From an uncultured Clostridia bacterium (GTDB lineage Bacteria; Bacillota; Clostridia; Christensenellales; UBA3700), in assembly GCA_947176265.1 (NCBI GenBank), contig CAMWQA010000004.1, forward strand, positions 1 through 46,915: a stretch of DNA of 46,915 bases. Direction: 5' to 3'. The position numbers and the translations under genes are program-made. Below the pieces are notes generated by a model, which did no database searches, was not told the origin of the DNA, and saw nothing but the letters and a program-made list of their open reading frames with translations. Position 1 is the stretch's first letter. Every line of letters begins with the position of its first letter. Shown here piece by piece: positions 33,796 through 42,581 of this stretch.

Positions 33796-35202
33796 TTATC
33801 CCAAAATATTTTTATCTTCTTTTTCGCAAGGCACTTTGCAAGGATACTTGCCTGTAAAGCAACCTTTACAGAACGTTACCTTGGAATCGGGAGCAATTTT
33901 GTCAACAGTCTTTACGTCGAGGAAGGCAAGGGAATCCGCGCCTATCTTTTGTCTCAATTCGTCGATGGTGTAGTTGTTGCACGCAAGGTCTTTTCTTGAC
34001 GGTATATCCGTACCAAAGAAGCAAGGATAGATAAACGGTGGAGAAGATATTCTTACGTGTACTTCTTTTGCGCCTGCCTTCTTGAGAAGTTTGATAATAT
34101 TTGCAAGGGTAGTACCTCTGACTATAGAGTCGTCGACCATGACGAGTCTTTTGCCTTCGACGTTGCTCTTGAGCGTGTTGAGCTTGAGCGCAACGCTACG
34201 TTCTCTCATTGCTTGCGTAGGTTGAATAAAGGTTCTGCCTATGTATCTGTTTTTGATAAGACCCACGCCGTACGGAATACCGCTGCCGTGCGAATATCCT
34301 ATTGCTGCGGGAAGACCGCTGTCGGGTACGCCAATTACGAGGTCCGCCTCTGCCGGAGCAATCTTGGCAAGCATTTTGCCTGCGTTCATTCTGGCTTCGT
34401 TTACGCTTTGACCGTCGATTACGCTGTCGGGACGGGCAGTGTAGATATGCTCGAATATACAAAGACCGCCGCTGTGTCCGCAATACTTTGTGTTGGATTC
34501 CATACCGTCTTCGGTAACGATTACTATCTCGCCAGGGCGAACGTCTCTTTCAAAGGTCGCGCCAACGCTTTCAAACGCGCAGCTTTCGCTTGCGAATACC
34601 ACGTTGTTCTCAATTTTGCCAATACAAAGCGGACGAATGCCGTATCTGTCTCTTACGGCAATAAGCTTTTTAGGACTCATTATAAGCAGCGAGAAAGCGC
34701 CTTGGAGCATAGGGAAGACCTTTTCGACGGCTTCTTCAACGCTCTTTGATTTAAGTCTTTGAATTGCAATCAAGTACGATACGACTTCGCTGTCGCTCGT
34801 GGTGTGGAAGATCGCGCCCTTTGCCTCAAGCTTGTCCCTCAATTCTTTAGCGTTGGTAATATTACCGTTGTGAGATACAGTGAGATTGCCTTTTGCGTAC
34901 TTTACGCTTATAGGTTGAGCGTTTTCGGGAGTATTGTTGCCCGTAGTGGAATAGCGGACGTGTCCGATTGCTATTTCGCCTTGCAATTTGGCAAGAGTAG
35001 CGTCGTTGAAGACTTCGCTTACAAGTCCCATGTTTTTGACAAGAGTAATTTCTCTGTCGTTATTTACGGCGATACCTGCAGCCTCTTGTCCTCTGTGCTG
35101 AAGAGCAAAGAGTCCGACGTAGACTTGCCCGGCAATGTTGCCAAGGCGGGATTTGTCGTATATACCGAATATTCCGCACTCATCCTTGATATTTTCTGAC
35201 AT
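33796..35202 (-). CDS. purF: Amidophosphoribosyltransferase
   Basis: 468 aa, first committed step of purine synthesis: PRPP plus glutamine to phosphoribosylamine. A short propeptide (MSENIKDE) precedes CGIFGIY, so Cys9 becomes the N-terminal nucleophile of the Ntn glutaminase after processing. GHVRYSTTG, SHNGNITNA and the PRPP loop VMVDDSIVRGTT are intact. Cysteines in YCGHSGGLCIFEHIY, LACNNYT and FCKGCFTGKYPC fit the Fe-S-containing Bacillus-type enzyme. It stands alone rather than in a pur operon, next to nitrogen genes. No purine riboswitch is seen in its leader. Confidence 0.97.
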   Translation of the reverse strand: MSENIKDECGIFGIYDKSRLGNIAGQVYVGLFALQHRGQEAAGIAVNNDREITLVKNMGLVSEVFNDATLAKLQGEIAIGHVRYSTTGNNTPENAQPISVKYAKGNLTVSHNGNITNAKELRDKLEAKGAIFHTTSDSEVVSYLIAIQRLKSKSVEEAVEKVFPMLQGAFSLLIMSPKKLIAVRDRYGIRPLCIGKIENNVVFASESCAFESVGATFERDVRPGEIVIVTEDGMESNTKYCGHSGGLCIFEHIYTARPDSVIDGQSVNEARMNAGKMLAKIAPAEADLVIGVPDSGLPAAIGYSHGSGIPYGVGLIKNRYIGRTFIQPTQAMRERSVALKLNTLKSNVEGKRLVMVDDSIVRGTTLANIIKLLKKAGAKEVHVRISSPPFIYPCFFGTDIPSRKDLACNNYTIDELRQKIGADSLAFLDVKTVDKIAPDSKVTFCKGCFTGKYPCKVPCEKEDKNILG

Positions 35203-35243
35203 ATTGTACCTACCTTTTGTGATTTAATTTCAAAATCAACTTT

Positions 35244-35272
35244 ATTATAGCAAATATCGACTGTATAATCAA
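35244..35272 (-). promoter_or_regulatory. Promoter of purF
   Basis: Minus strand TTGATT (35272-35267), 17 bases, TATAAT (35249-35244). The leader is about 35 bases, with no room for a riboswitch. Confidence 0.75.
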
Positions 35273-35385
35273 ATACTTGATATAAAAAAATCTTGATTTT
35301 TTCTACAAATTTTGGAAATTCTCTCGCGCACGCACGTAATAGTTTAAATATATTATCAATATTAAATATATCCATAACGTCAAGA

Positions 35386-35409
35386 ACGCGCAACCTTGCG
35401 ATTGCGCGT
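35386..35409 (-). terminator. Weak stem-loop after glnN
   Basis: ACGCGCAA-8-TTGCGCGT, then TTCTT on the minus strand. The tail is poor in T, so termination strength is doubtful. Confidence 0.45.
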
Positions 35410-35445
35410 CCCTGCATACTAACGTACGACCTTTTAATATTACTG

Positions 35446-37530
35446 TCAATCTTTGACGGAGAAGAGTATTGCTCCGTAAGTTGGGAATGGCCAATACTTG
35501 TCGGCAGTGTTGACTTCCATCTCGTCTGCCGCCGCGCGCAGTTTGTCCATAGCGGGGATTACGTCGGTGCGGTAGAACATTGCCTTTTTCTCTATATCGG
35601 CGATTGCCTCTGCCTTGTGGACTTTTGTCGTAAGCTCGTCGAGATACTTGTACGCGTCTGCGGAAAGTTTGGTCAACTTCTTAGCGGTTGCCGTCTGCGC
35701 AGTAGCTTCAAATCCCAATTCCTTTGTCGCGAGAGCCGTCTTTGCAAGCTCTTTAATATAGGTGGTTACGGCAGGAAGTATCTGTTTGTTTGCCATATCA
35801 ATCATCGTCAACGCTTCGATATTGACGACCTTTGCGTAATTCTCAAGCAATATGTCGGTTCTCGACTCTACTTCCAATGCTGAGAATATACCGTGTTTTT
35901 CAAAGAGCGCGATATTCTTTGCGTTCTTGAAGTATGGGATAGCTTCGGGAGTGGATTGCAAGTTGAGCAAGCCGCGCTTTTTGGCTTCCTTTACCCATTC
36001 GTCGGAGTAGCCGTTGCCGTTGAAGATGATCTTCTTGTGGGCAATGAAAGTCTTTTTGACGAGTTCTTTTACCGCGCCCATAAAATCTTCTGCGCCCTCA
36101 AGTTCGTCGGCAAATTGGTCGAGAGACTCGGCTACTATCGTGTTGAGTATGATATTCGGTCCTGCTATAGAGAAGGTCGAACCCAACATTCTGAATTCAA
36201 ATTTATTTCCTGTGAATGCAAACGGGGAAGTGCGGTTGCGGTCGGTGGTGTCCTTGGTAAACTTGGGCAGCGAGCTTACGCCGATTTCGTATTCGCATCT
36301 TGCTCTCTTGCTATACGTTCTGTCTTCTGCGATTGCGGTAAGTATACCGTCAAGCTCTTCGCCGAGGAACATAGATACGATTGCCGGAGGAGCTTCGTTT
36401 GCTCCAAGTCTGTGATCGTTGCCCGCGCTTGCTACGCTGACTCTCAATAGATCTTGATAATCATCGACCGCTTTGATTACTGCGGCGAGGAAGAGCAAGA
36501 ATTGAGCGTTGTCTTCGGGAGTGTCGCCAGGTTCGAGCAAGTTTTCGCCCTTGTCGGTGGACATTGACCAGTTGTTGTGTTTACCGCTTCCGTTGACGCC
36601 CTCAAACGGTTTTTCGTGGAGAAGACATACCATGCCGTGACGGCTTGCAATCTTTTTCATCATCTCCATAGTCAATTGGTTTGCGTCGGACGCTACGTTG
36701 GATTGCGAGAAGATAGGAGCAAGTTCGTGCTGAGCGGGAGCAACTTCGTTATGCTTGGTTTTTGCGAGTACGCCGAGTTTCCAAAGTTCCGTATCGAGGT
36801 CTGCCATATACTTAACGACTCTTTGTTTGATAGAGCCGAAGTAGTGGTCTTCAAGTTCCTGTCCTTTGGGAGCCGGCGCGCCGAAAAGCGTACGGCCTGT
36901 GTATATCAAATCCTTTCTCTTTTCGTATACGCTCTTGTCAATGAGGAAGTATTCCTGCTCGGGACCTACCGTCGTGGTAACGCTGCTGACGTCCTTGCCA
37001 AAGAGTTTTAAAATTCTGCAAGCAGTCTTGCTGAGCGCTTTCATTGACTTGAGAAGAGGAGTCTTTTTGTCGAGAACTTCGCCGGTGTACGACACGAACG
37101 CCGTAGGTATGCAAAGCGTGCCGTCTTTGATGAATGCGTAAGAAGTCGGGTCCCAAGCCGTATAGCCTCTTGCTTCAAAGGTTGCTCTGATACCGCCGTT
37201 GGGGAAAGAAGACGCGTCGGGTTCGCCCTTAATGAGCTCTTTTCCGCTGAACTCCATTATTACCTTGCCGTCGGCAGTGGGTTGGATAAAAGCGTCGTGC
37301 TTTTCTGCCGTAATACCAGTCATAGGTTGAAACCAGTGAGTATAGTGCGTACAGCCTTTTTCGATTGCCCAATCTTTCATTGCATTGGCGATAACCGTTG
37401 CGCAGCTCAAAGAAATGGGGGTATCGTGAGCGATACACGATTTGAGTTCCTTGTAGGTGTACTTTGGAAGTCTTTCCTGCATTACAGTGTCGTTGAATAC
37501 GAGGCTGCCGAAGAGTTCTGACATTACCAT
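35446..37530 (-). CDS. glnN: Glutamine synthetase type III
   Basis: 694 aa, matching the GSIII family length of about 700. It makes glutamine from glutamate, ammonia and ATP. Family marks: THWFQPMTG near the start, [55 protein letters not shown] (ATP/glutamate site) and [26 protein letters not shown] lies before the first ATG. This is the minus-strand half of a divergent nitrogen region, facing the glutamate synthase operon. The leader is long and structured, with a terminator next to the promoter. Confidence 0.97.
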   Translation of the reverse strand: MVMSELFGSLVFNDTVMQERLPKYTYKELKSCIAHDTPISLSCATVIANAMKDWAIEKGCTHYTHWFQPMTGITAEKHDAFIQPTADGKVIMEFSGKELIKGEPDASSFPNGGIRATFEARGYTAWDPTSYAFIKDGTLCIPTAFVSYTGEVLDKKTPLLKSMKALSKTACRILKLFGKDVSSVTTTVGPEQEYFLIDKSVYEKRKDLIYTGRTLFGAPAPKGQELEDHYFGSIKQRVVKYMADLDTELWKLGVLAKTKHNEVAPAQHELAPIFSQSNVASDANQLTMEMMKKIASRHGMVCLLHEKPFEGVNGSGKHNNWSMSTDKGENLLEPGDTPEDNAQFLLFLAAVIKAVDDYQDLLRVSVASAGNDHRLGANEAPPAIVSMFLGEELDGILTAIAEDRTYSKRARCEYEIGVSSLPKFTKDTTDRNRTSPFAFTGNKFEFRMLGSTFSIAGPNIILNTIVAESLDQFADELEGAEDFMGAVKELVKKTFIAHKKIIFNGNGYSDEWVKEAKKRGLLNLQSTPEAIPYFKNAKNIALFEKHGIFSALEVESRTDILLENYAKVVNIEALTMIDMANKQILPAVTTYIKELAKTALATKELGFEATAQTATAKKLTKLSADAYKYLDELTTKVHKAEAIADIEKKAMFYRTDVIPAMDKLRAAADEMEVNTADKYWPFPTYGAILFSVKD

Positions 37531-37559
37531 ATTTGTATATCTCCTTTTGTAAAAAGTTT

Positions 37560-37742
37560 ATTTACTTAAGATTTTAAGAGGATTTGATTAAGCGATGCGA
37601 GCAGGATTGTGTAAGCGATTTTTGTGATAAGAAGGATACGCGTTGCGGTCGTAGCAGAGTTACGAGCGCGTTGCGTAGACGCACTTAACGCGAAAATCGG
37701 TAGCAAGGCTGTCGCAAGAACTTCATCAAAGACTCTTGATAG
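37560..37742 (-). other. Long structured leader of glnN
   Basis: On the minus strand this stretch holds ATCAA-GAGTCT-TTGAT, GCGTTAAGTGCG-TCTA-CGCAACGC and CGTA..TACG hairpins between the promoter-proximal terminator and the glnN RBS. No known riboswitch is recognised. The ORF track reads a 96-aa frame through it that looks non-genuine. It may be a regulatory RNA, an ANTAR target or a dispersed repeat. Confidence 0.5.
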
Positions 37743-37781
37743 AAAAAAGGCGCTAATTAGGGAAGTCCTAGTTAGCGCCTT
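37743..37781 (-). terminator. Promoter-proximal terminator in the glnN leader
   Basis: Minus strand GGCGCTAACTAGG / CCCTAATTAGCGCC, then TTTTTT. It begins within about 10 bases of the predicted transcription start, so most transcripts would stop near +45 unless it is bypassed. Confidence 0.75.
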
Positions 37782-37793
37782 TGCTACAATGAC

Positions 37794-37822
37794 AGTATAA
37801 CTTTTTACAAATTGCTTGTCAA
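37794..37822 (-). promoter_or_regulatory. Promoter of glnN
   Basis: Minus strand TTGACA (37822-37817), 17 bases, TATACT (37799-37794). Confidence 0.75.
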
Positions 37823-37916
37823 ACGTTTTGAAATAAAAAATTGCGAATTTTGTCAAAATTTTTTGACGTCATTTTGACGTAGTCGGAGAATCTAAATATA
37901 ATAAATTAACCTTAAC

Positions 37917-37997
37917 TGTTCGCAAGGCGAACAATCTCACTCGCTATAGGCGAATATAACTGCCTCATAGCGGCAAAATAACTTCGACGCAGTCGAA
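37917..37997. repeat. Cluster of four short hairpins joined by ATATAAC-like spacers
   Basis: TGTTCGC-AAG-GCGAACA, TCGC-TATAG-GCGA, TGCC-TCATAGC-GGCA and TTCGAC-GCA-GTCGAA, separated by AATATAAC or AAATAAC. It lies between the divergent glnN and glutamate synthase promoters. The rest of the 37823-38237 stretch is AT-rich with no further recognisable feature. Confidence 0.65.
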
Positions 37998-38237
37998 ATA
38001 TAACTTATATATAATATTTGCACGCGTAATTTTATAAATATTAATATGGACAATATGGGGAAATATATTATGCAGAGATAATTTTTTGTATTTGATGACA
38101 ATGCTGTAAAAATATTGATATAATTGTCATTTAATGGATATTTGTCGATTATTTACGCCATTTTAAGTACTATTTGTTCTTAAATTTATGTAAAATTAAA
38201 AAAATATCATTGATATAAAAAATATTTTTTCATTTTA

Positions 38238-38267
38238 TTGACAAGGATAAATTGGGAGTATTATAAT
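38238..38267 (+). promoter_or_regulatory. Promoter of the glutamate synthase operon
   Basis: TTGACA, 18 bases, TATAAT. The leader is about 45 bases and can form a GGAAAG/CTTTTCC helix. Confidence 0.7.
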
Positions 38268-38319
38268 TGCGATAAAAGGAAAGGGCGGGGAGGCTTTTCC
38301 GTCCTTTAGAGGTACTGCT

Positions 38320-39414
38320 ATGTTGAAAGAAGGCGAGGTCAGAATACCGTCGGGTTGCGCAATATCGGGTATATTTTCGAGAAGCGGAAAACTTACCAAC
38401 GGAGAGAAAATTATCACGTCGATAGCCACTATGCACGACAGATCCAACGGACTTGGAGGCGGTTTTGCAGGCTATGGAATTTATCCGCAATACGCGGACT
38501 TTTACGCATTTCATATTTTCTACGACGACAACGAGATAAGAAAAGAGGCGGAGAATTTCCTATATCAAAACTTCTTTATCGTCAATATGTCTATGATACC
38601 AATACGCAAGACCAAGAAGATATCAGACGAACCGCTTATTTTGAGATACTTCGTCAAGCCGCTTGACGCGCGTTTGCACGAGACTAATCTCGACGAAAAA
38701 GAATTCGTCGCGAGAATGGTAATCAAAGTCAATACCACAATCAAGGGCGCGTATATATTCTCAAGCGGAAAGAATATGGGTATATTCAAGGCGGTTGGCT
38801 ATCCCGAAGACGTAGGCGAGTACTATAGACTTGAAGAATACGACGCGTATTGTTGGACGGCGCACGGCAGATATCCTACGAATACCCCCGGTTGGTGGGG
38901 CGGAGCGCACCCATTCGGTATGCTCGATTATTCGGTAGTTCACAACGGCGAAATATCGTCTTACGACGCAAATAGACGCTATATAGAGATGTTTGGATAT
39001 AAGTGTACGCTTATGACGGATACCGAAGTAATAGCTTACGTCGTCGACTTTTTGTGCCGTCGTCAGGGCTTGAGTATGCAGGAAATGGCGGGAGTTATTG
39101 CCGCTCCGTTTTGGAGTACAATTGAGAAAAAATCTCCCGAAGAGAGGGCGTTGGCGGAGTACCTTCGCAATACCTTTTCAAGCTTGTTAATTACAGGTCC
39201 TTTCAGCATAATGGTAGGATTTGAAAACGGACTTATGGCTCTTAACGACAGACTTAAGTTGCGTAGTATGGTAGTTGGCGAAAAGGACGATATGACTTAT
39301 ATCGCAAGCGAAGAATGCGCGATTAGAGCGATAGAACCCAACTTAGATAGGATATGGTCGCCGAGGGGCGGAGAGCCAGTTGTGGTAACTCTCGACAAAA
39401 AGGAGGTAAAATAA
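38320..39414 (+). CDS. Glutamate synthase, glutaminase (amidotransferase class II) subunit
   Basis: 364 aa, matching the N-terminal domain of GltB as a separate protein (archaeal-type split glutamate synthase). It frees ammonia from glutamine for the FMN subunit. The catalytic Cys should be Cys13 in SGCAISGIFSRSG, exposed after removal of a 12-residue propeptide. Other marks are TAHGRYPTNTPGWWGGAHPF, VVHNGEISSYDANRRYIEMFG and TDTEVIAYVVDFL. GAGG precedes the ATG. It is the first gene of a tight three-gene operon, with one base before the next ATG. No gltD (NADPH subunit) is in the window. Confidence 0.92.
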   Translation: MLKEGEVRIPSGCAISGIFSRSGKLTNGEKIITSIATMHDRSNGLGGGFAGYGIYPQYADFYAFHIFYDDNEIRKEAENFLYQNFFIVNMSMIPIRKTKKISDEPLILRYFVKPLDARLHETNLDEKEFVARMVIKVNTTIKGAYIFSSGKNMGIFKAVGYPEDVGEYYRLEEYDAYCWTAHGRYPTNTPGWWGGAHPFGMLDYSVVHNGEISSYDANRRYIEMFGYKCTLMTDTEVIAYVVDFLCRRQGLSMQEMAGVIAAPFWSTIEKKSPEERALAEYLRNTFSSLLITGPFSIMVGFENGLMALNDRLKLRSMVVGEKDDMTYIASEECAIRAIEPNLDRIWSPRGGEPVVVTLDKKEVK

Positions 39415-39415
39415 T

Positions 39416-40921
39416 ATGTCAATCAATTATATATATCCTCCCTATGAAGTCGTCAGAGATTTTAACAAATGTATAAATTGCAAGATATGCGTCAAACAGT
39501 GCGCCAATGAGGTACATACCTTTGACGAAAAGCGGGGCATTATGCTTGCCGACGATACTAAGTGCGTCAACTGTCACAGATGCGTTGCAACGTGTCCTAC
39601 GAGAGCGCTCAAAATTGTCAAATCCGACAATACGTATAAAGAAAACGCCAACTGGTCGGCAGATTCAATGAAAGAGATTTACCGTCAGGCGGAGAGCGGC
39701 GGAGTTTTGCTCTCGTCCATGGGTAATCCTCAACCTCTGCCTGTATATTGGGATAAAATACTTATCAATGCTTCGCAAGTTACCAATCCGTCAATCGACC
39801 CATTGAGAGAGCCTATGGAGACGACGGTATTTTTGGGTAGTAAACCCGATAAAATAGTCAGAGACGAAACCGGCAAGATTGTCGACAACCTACAGCCGCA
39901 GCTCAAATTGAGTACGCCTATTATGTTTTCGGCGATGAGTTACGGATCAATAAGCTACAACGCTCACGCGTCGCTTGCCAAGGCGGCGGAGAAGTTGGGT
40001 ATATTCTACAACACTGGCGAAGGCGGACTTCACGAAGACTTTTATCAGTACGGAAAGAATACGATAGTGCAAGTTGCTTCGGGTAGATTCGGAGTATACA
40101 AAGATTATCTCGAGGCAGGCGCGTGCATAGAAATCAAGATAGGTCAGGGCGCAAAACCCGGCATCGGCGGACATTTGCCGGGAGCAAAGATTGTGGGCGA
40201 CATATCCAAGACGAGAATGATACCCGTCGGCAGCGATGCAATATCTCCCGCGCCGCACCACGATATATATTCAATAGAAGACTTGCGACAACTCGTGTAT
40301 TCGCTTAAGGAAGCAACGGATTACAAAAAGCCAATTGCAGTCAAAGTCGCAGCCGTGCATAACGTGGCTGCCGTCGCAAGCGGTATTGCCCGAAGCGGAG
40401 CGGATATTATTGTAATCGACGGATTTAGAGGCGGTACCGGCGCAGCGCCAACGAGAATAAGAGACAACGTAGGTATACCTATCGAACTTGCCCTTGCAAG
40501 CGTAGACAAGAGACTGCGCGACGAGGGTATAAGAGGCAACGTGTCTTTGGTCGTCGGCGGTTCTATCCGCAATAGCGCGGACGTAGTCAAGGCAATCGCA
40601 TTGGGCGCGGACGCTTGCTATATCGCCACGGCGGCGCTTATGGCAATGGGCTGTCATCTTTGCAGGTCGTGCCATCTGGGCAAATGTAATTGGGGTATAG
40701 CTACGCAAATCCCCGAGCTTGTCAAGAGACTTGACCCCGAGACTGGTTGCAATAGACTTGTCAATCTTGTAACGGCTTGGACGCATGAAATAAAAGAAAT
40801 GATGGGCGGTATGGGTATCAACTCAATTGAGGCGCTCAAAGGTAATAGGCTTATGCTTAGAGGCGTGGGACTAAATGAAAAGGAACTTGATATTTTAGGT
40901 ATCAAGCATGCAGGTGAATAG
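39416..40921 (+). CDS. Glutamate synthase, ferredoxin and FMN-binding central subunit
   Basis: 501 aa. The first 70 residues hold two 4Fe-4S clusters (CINCKICVKQC and CVNCHRCVATC). The FMN barrel follows: TPIMFSAMSYGSIS, GEGGLHEDFY, IKIGQGAKPGIGGHLPG, DGFRGGTGAAPTRIRDN and the 3Fe-4S site GCHLCRSCHLGKC. It turns 2-oxoglutarate and channelled ammonia into glutamate, taking electrons through its own ferredoxin domain, which fits the absence of a GltD-type partner. It starts one base after the previous stop and overlaps nothing else. Confidence 0.95.
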   Translation: MSINYIYPPYEVVRDFNKCINCKICVKQCANEVHTFDEKRGIMLADDTKCVNCHRCVATCPTRALKIVKSDNTYKENANWSADSMKEIYRQAESGGVLLSSMGNPQPLPVYWDKILINASQVTNPSIDPLREPMETTVFLGSKPDKIVRDETGKIVDNLQPQLKLSTPIMFSAMSYGSISYNAHASLAKAAEKLGIFYNTGEGGLHEDFYQYGKNTIVQVASGRFGVYKDYLEAGACIEIKIGQGAKPGIGGHLPGAKIVGDISKTRMIPVGSDAISPAPHHDIYSIEDLRQLVYSLKEATDYKKPIAVKVAAVHNVAAVASGIARSGADIIVIDGFRGGTGAAPTRIRDNVGIPIELALASVDKRLRDEGIRGNVSLVVGGSIRNSADVVKAIALGADACYIATAALMAMGCHLCRSCHLGKCNWGIATQIPELVKRLDPETGCNRLVNLVTAWTHEIKEMMGGMGINSIEALKGNRLMLRGVGLNEKELDILGIKHAGE

Positions 40922-40922
40922 T

Positions 40923-41645
40923 ATGCTGAAAATAGACTGTACAGATAAGCATTTTTCCGAAATAGGAAAACTAATACGCGAAACTAAGGAAACGCAAATA
41001 GTAATCGACAATGCGCAAGGGCATAGATACATTGCTTCGGGCGTGGGCGGTAAGGAGATAACCATCAACGGTACTCCCGGCAACGCTATGGGCGCGTATC
41101 TCGACGGCTGTAAAATTGTCGTCAACGGAAGCGCGCAAGACGCAATCGGCGACACTATGAACGACGGACTTATAGTCATTCACGGCAACAGCGGAGACGC
41201 TACGGGATATTCAATGCGCGGCGGAAAGATTTTTATCAAGGGCGACGCGGGCTACCGCGCAGGTATACACATGAAAGCCTACAAGGATAAATTTCCAGTA
41301 CTCGTCATTGGCGGAAAGGCGGGCAGTTTCCTTGGCGAATATCAGGCGGGCGGAATAATACTGGTACTTGGAATTAATACCGACAGCAAGACCAACGTGG
41401 GCTTCTTTACCGGCAACGGCATGCACGGCGGTAAGATTATCTTGCGTAGCGACGAATTACCCGACTTGCCCGAGCAAATCGTAGCAAGAAAGGCAAACGC
41501 GGAGGATATGCAGGAGATAGAGCAGTACGTCAAAGAGTATTGCGGATATTTCGGCAATGAGCCAAAGGATATTTTGAGTAAAGAGTTTTTTGTGCTGACG
41601 GCTAATAGCGCGAATCCTTATAAGCAGTTATATACTTCCGTGTAA
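40923..41645 (+). CDS. Glutamate synthase, GXGXG-domain subunit
   Basis: 240 aa, the separate C-terminal right-handed beta-helix of GltB. Repeats of the form G..G..M..G (GGKEITINGTPGNAMGAYLDGCKIVVNGSAQDAIGDTMNDG) make up most of it, ending in a helical tail with NPYKQLYTS. It has a structural role in the complex. The ATG at 40923 is chosen because AGGTG lies 7 bases ahead; the ORF track begins five codons earlier inside the preceding gene. Last gene of the operon, followed by a terminator. Confidence 0.92.
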   Translation: MLKIDCTDKHFSEIGKLIRETKETQIVIDNAQGHRYIASGVGGKEITINGTPGNAMGAYLDGCKIVVNGSAQDAIGDTMNDGLIVIHGNSGDATGYSMRGGKIFIKGDAGYRAGIHMKAYKDKFPVLVIGGKAGSFLGEYQAGGIILVLGINTDSKTNVGFFTGNGMHGGKIILRSDELPDLPEQIVARKANAEDMQEIEQYVKEYCGYFGNEPKDILSKEFFVLTANSANPYKQLYTSV

Positions 41646-41664
41646 GATTAATTAAGTTGAAGTC

Positions 41665-41702
41665 AAAAGGTATGTACTCGAGTACGTGCCTTTTTATTTT
41701 TT
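41665..41702 (+). terminator. Terminator of the glutamate synthase operon
   Basis: AAAAGGTATGTACT / AGTACGTGCCTTTT, nearly perfect through 16 pairs, followed by TATTTTTTT. Confidence 0.9.
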
Positions 41703-41705
41703 TAG

Positions 41706-41849
41706 TAGGAGTATGGGTTCGCTCGGTGTAATTTGCACAATAAGCAGATTTTTTATGTAGTGATACCTAACTAAAATACAAAGTAGCTAAACCCCATAAA
41801 AAATACGTTATTTAAGCAAACAACACCTTCGCTCGCCATATACAAGTTG
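41706..41849. repeat. About 145-nt diverged noncoding repeat, copy 2
   Basis: Partner of 32711-32853. It lies between the operon terminator and the 92-aa gene, in the same orientation relative to its cassette as copy 1. Confidence 0.55.
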
Positions 41850-41853
41850 CCGC

Positions 41854-42132
41854 TTACTTGCCAAATACCTCTTGTCCCATAGCAAGACCAAATGCAAAAG
41901 CCTCTCTGTATACGTCGTAAGCGTAGAGAACGGTTTCGTTTAAGTGAGCGTCTTGCAATTCGATAAACTCTTTCAAAAGTTTTGGATTGTCGGCAATTTG
42001 TTTTTGGAATTCTTCGATTTTATCGACCAAATCGTCAAAAGTTTTTTTGTATTCGTCGCTAGAATGAAATTCATCCAAGTTGCCTCGCTCTCCCATCATC
42101 ATTTGCATTATGGCTGAATTATGTTGTTTCAT
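41854..42132 (-). CDS. Hypothetical helical protein, 92 aa, in XRE cassette c
   Basis: It is almost wholly helical and acidic: SDEYKKTFDDLVDKIEEFQKQIADNPKLLKEFIELQDAHLNETVLYAYDVYREAFAFGLAMGQEVF. This form (two helices, then a Gly-containing AFGLAMG helix) resembles small DUF6809-like proteins of Clostridia, but I cannot confirm the family. AAAGGAAG precedes the ATG. It is governed by a promoter with an operator in its spacer and is divergent from an XRE gene. Function unknown. Confidence 0.75.
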   Translation of the reverse strand: MKQHNSAIMQMMMGERGNLDEFHSSDEYKKTFDDLVDKIEEFQKQIADNPKLLKEFIELQDAHLNETVLYAYDVYREAFAFGLAMGQEVFGK

Positions 42133-42162
42133 TGTCTTTACTTCCTTTGTAACATTTTTATA

Positions 42163-42213
42163 ATTATATTTCAGGTATTACCTGAAGGTCAAGTGTTTTT
42201 AAGGTAATACCTG
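42163..42213 (-). promoter_or_regulatory. Promoter of XRE cassette c with two palindromic operators
   Basis: Minus strand TTGACC (42192-42187), 18 bases, TATAAT (42168-42163). CAGGTATTACCTG (42172-42184) lies in the spacer, and AGGTAATACCT (42202-42212) lies upstream, centres 29 bp apart. This is the same layout as 18833-18882. Confidence 0.8.
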
Positions 42214-42251
42214 ATAAAATCAAACTATAATTATAAGGGGTGTCATTGACT

Positions 42252-42476
42252 ATGATAACGTTAGAACAAATTAAATCAAAGTTTCAAGAGGTCGTTAAAG
42301 AGGCGATTACATATAGCGGTATAACTCAATCTGAGATTGCAAGGAGAATTAGGGTTAGTCCGCAAACAGTATCAGATTATTTAAAAGGTAATATTATGCC
42401 TGCGTTCGATACTTTCGCCAACTTATGTGAAGTTTTAGACCTTGATCCTGCCGAAATACTTTGTTTAAAAAGATAG
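42252..42476 (+). CDS. XRE-family regulator of cassette c
   Basis: 74 aa. QSEIARRIRVSPQTVSDYLKGNIMPAFDTFANLCEVLDLDPAEIL is a standard Cro/CI helix-turn-helix, preceded by a helix (IKSKFQEVVKEAITYSGIT). The ATG at 42252 is preferred; AAGGGG lies 12 bases ahead, and a TTG two codons earlier is an alternative. It should bind the doubled CAGGTATTACCTG-like operators and control the 92-aa gene and itself. Confidence 0.85.
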   Translation: MITLEQIKSKFQEVVKEAITYSGITQSEIARRIRVSPQTVSDYLKGNIMPAFDTFANLCEVLDLDPAEILCLKR

Positions 42477-42581
42477 GTATTAAAATATTTATATATTTAT
42501 TATTTACAAAACTTGATATTTAAGATTTAGTATGATATAATTATAAAAATATTGGACAAGTACGCTCCAAAAGAGGTTTTT

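Noticed and set aside
35203-35445. Purine riboswitch before purF
   Set aside because: The mapped promoter leaves a leader of about 35 bases, too short for the aptamer, and no conserved purine-aptamer loops are seen.
37566-37856. 96-aa minus-strand ORF upstream of glnN
   Set aside because: It crosses the glnN promoter, a terminator and several hairpins, and lacks an RBS. Composition is repetitive (Ala/Thr/Leu). Treated as leader RNA or repeat.
37917-37997. CRISPR-like array
   Set aside because: Units are different short palindromes with 7-8 base linkers. There are no identical 25-37 nt repeats, no spacers of even length and no cas genes.
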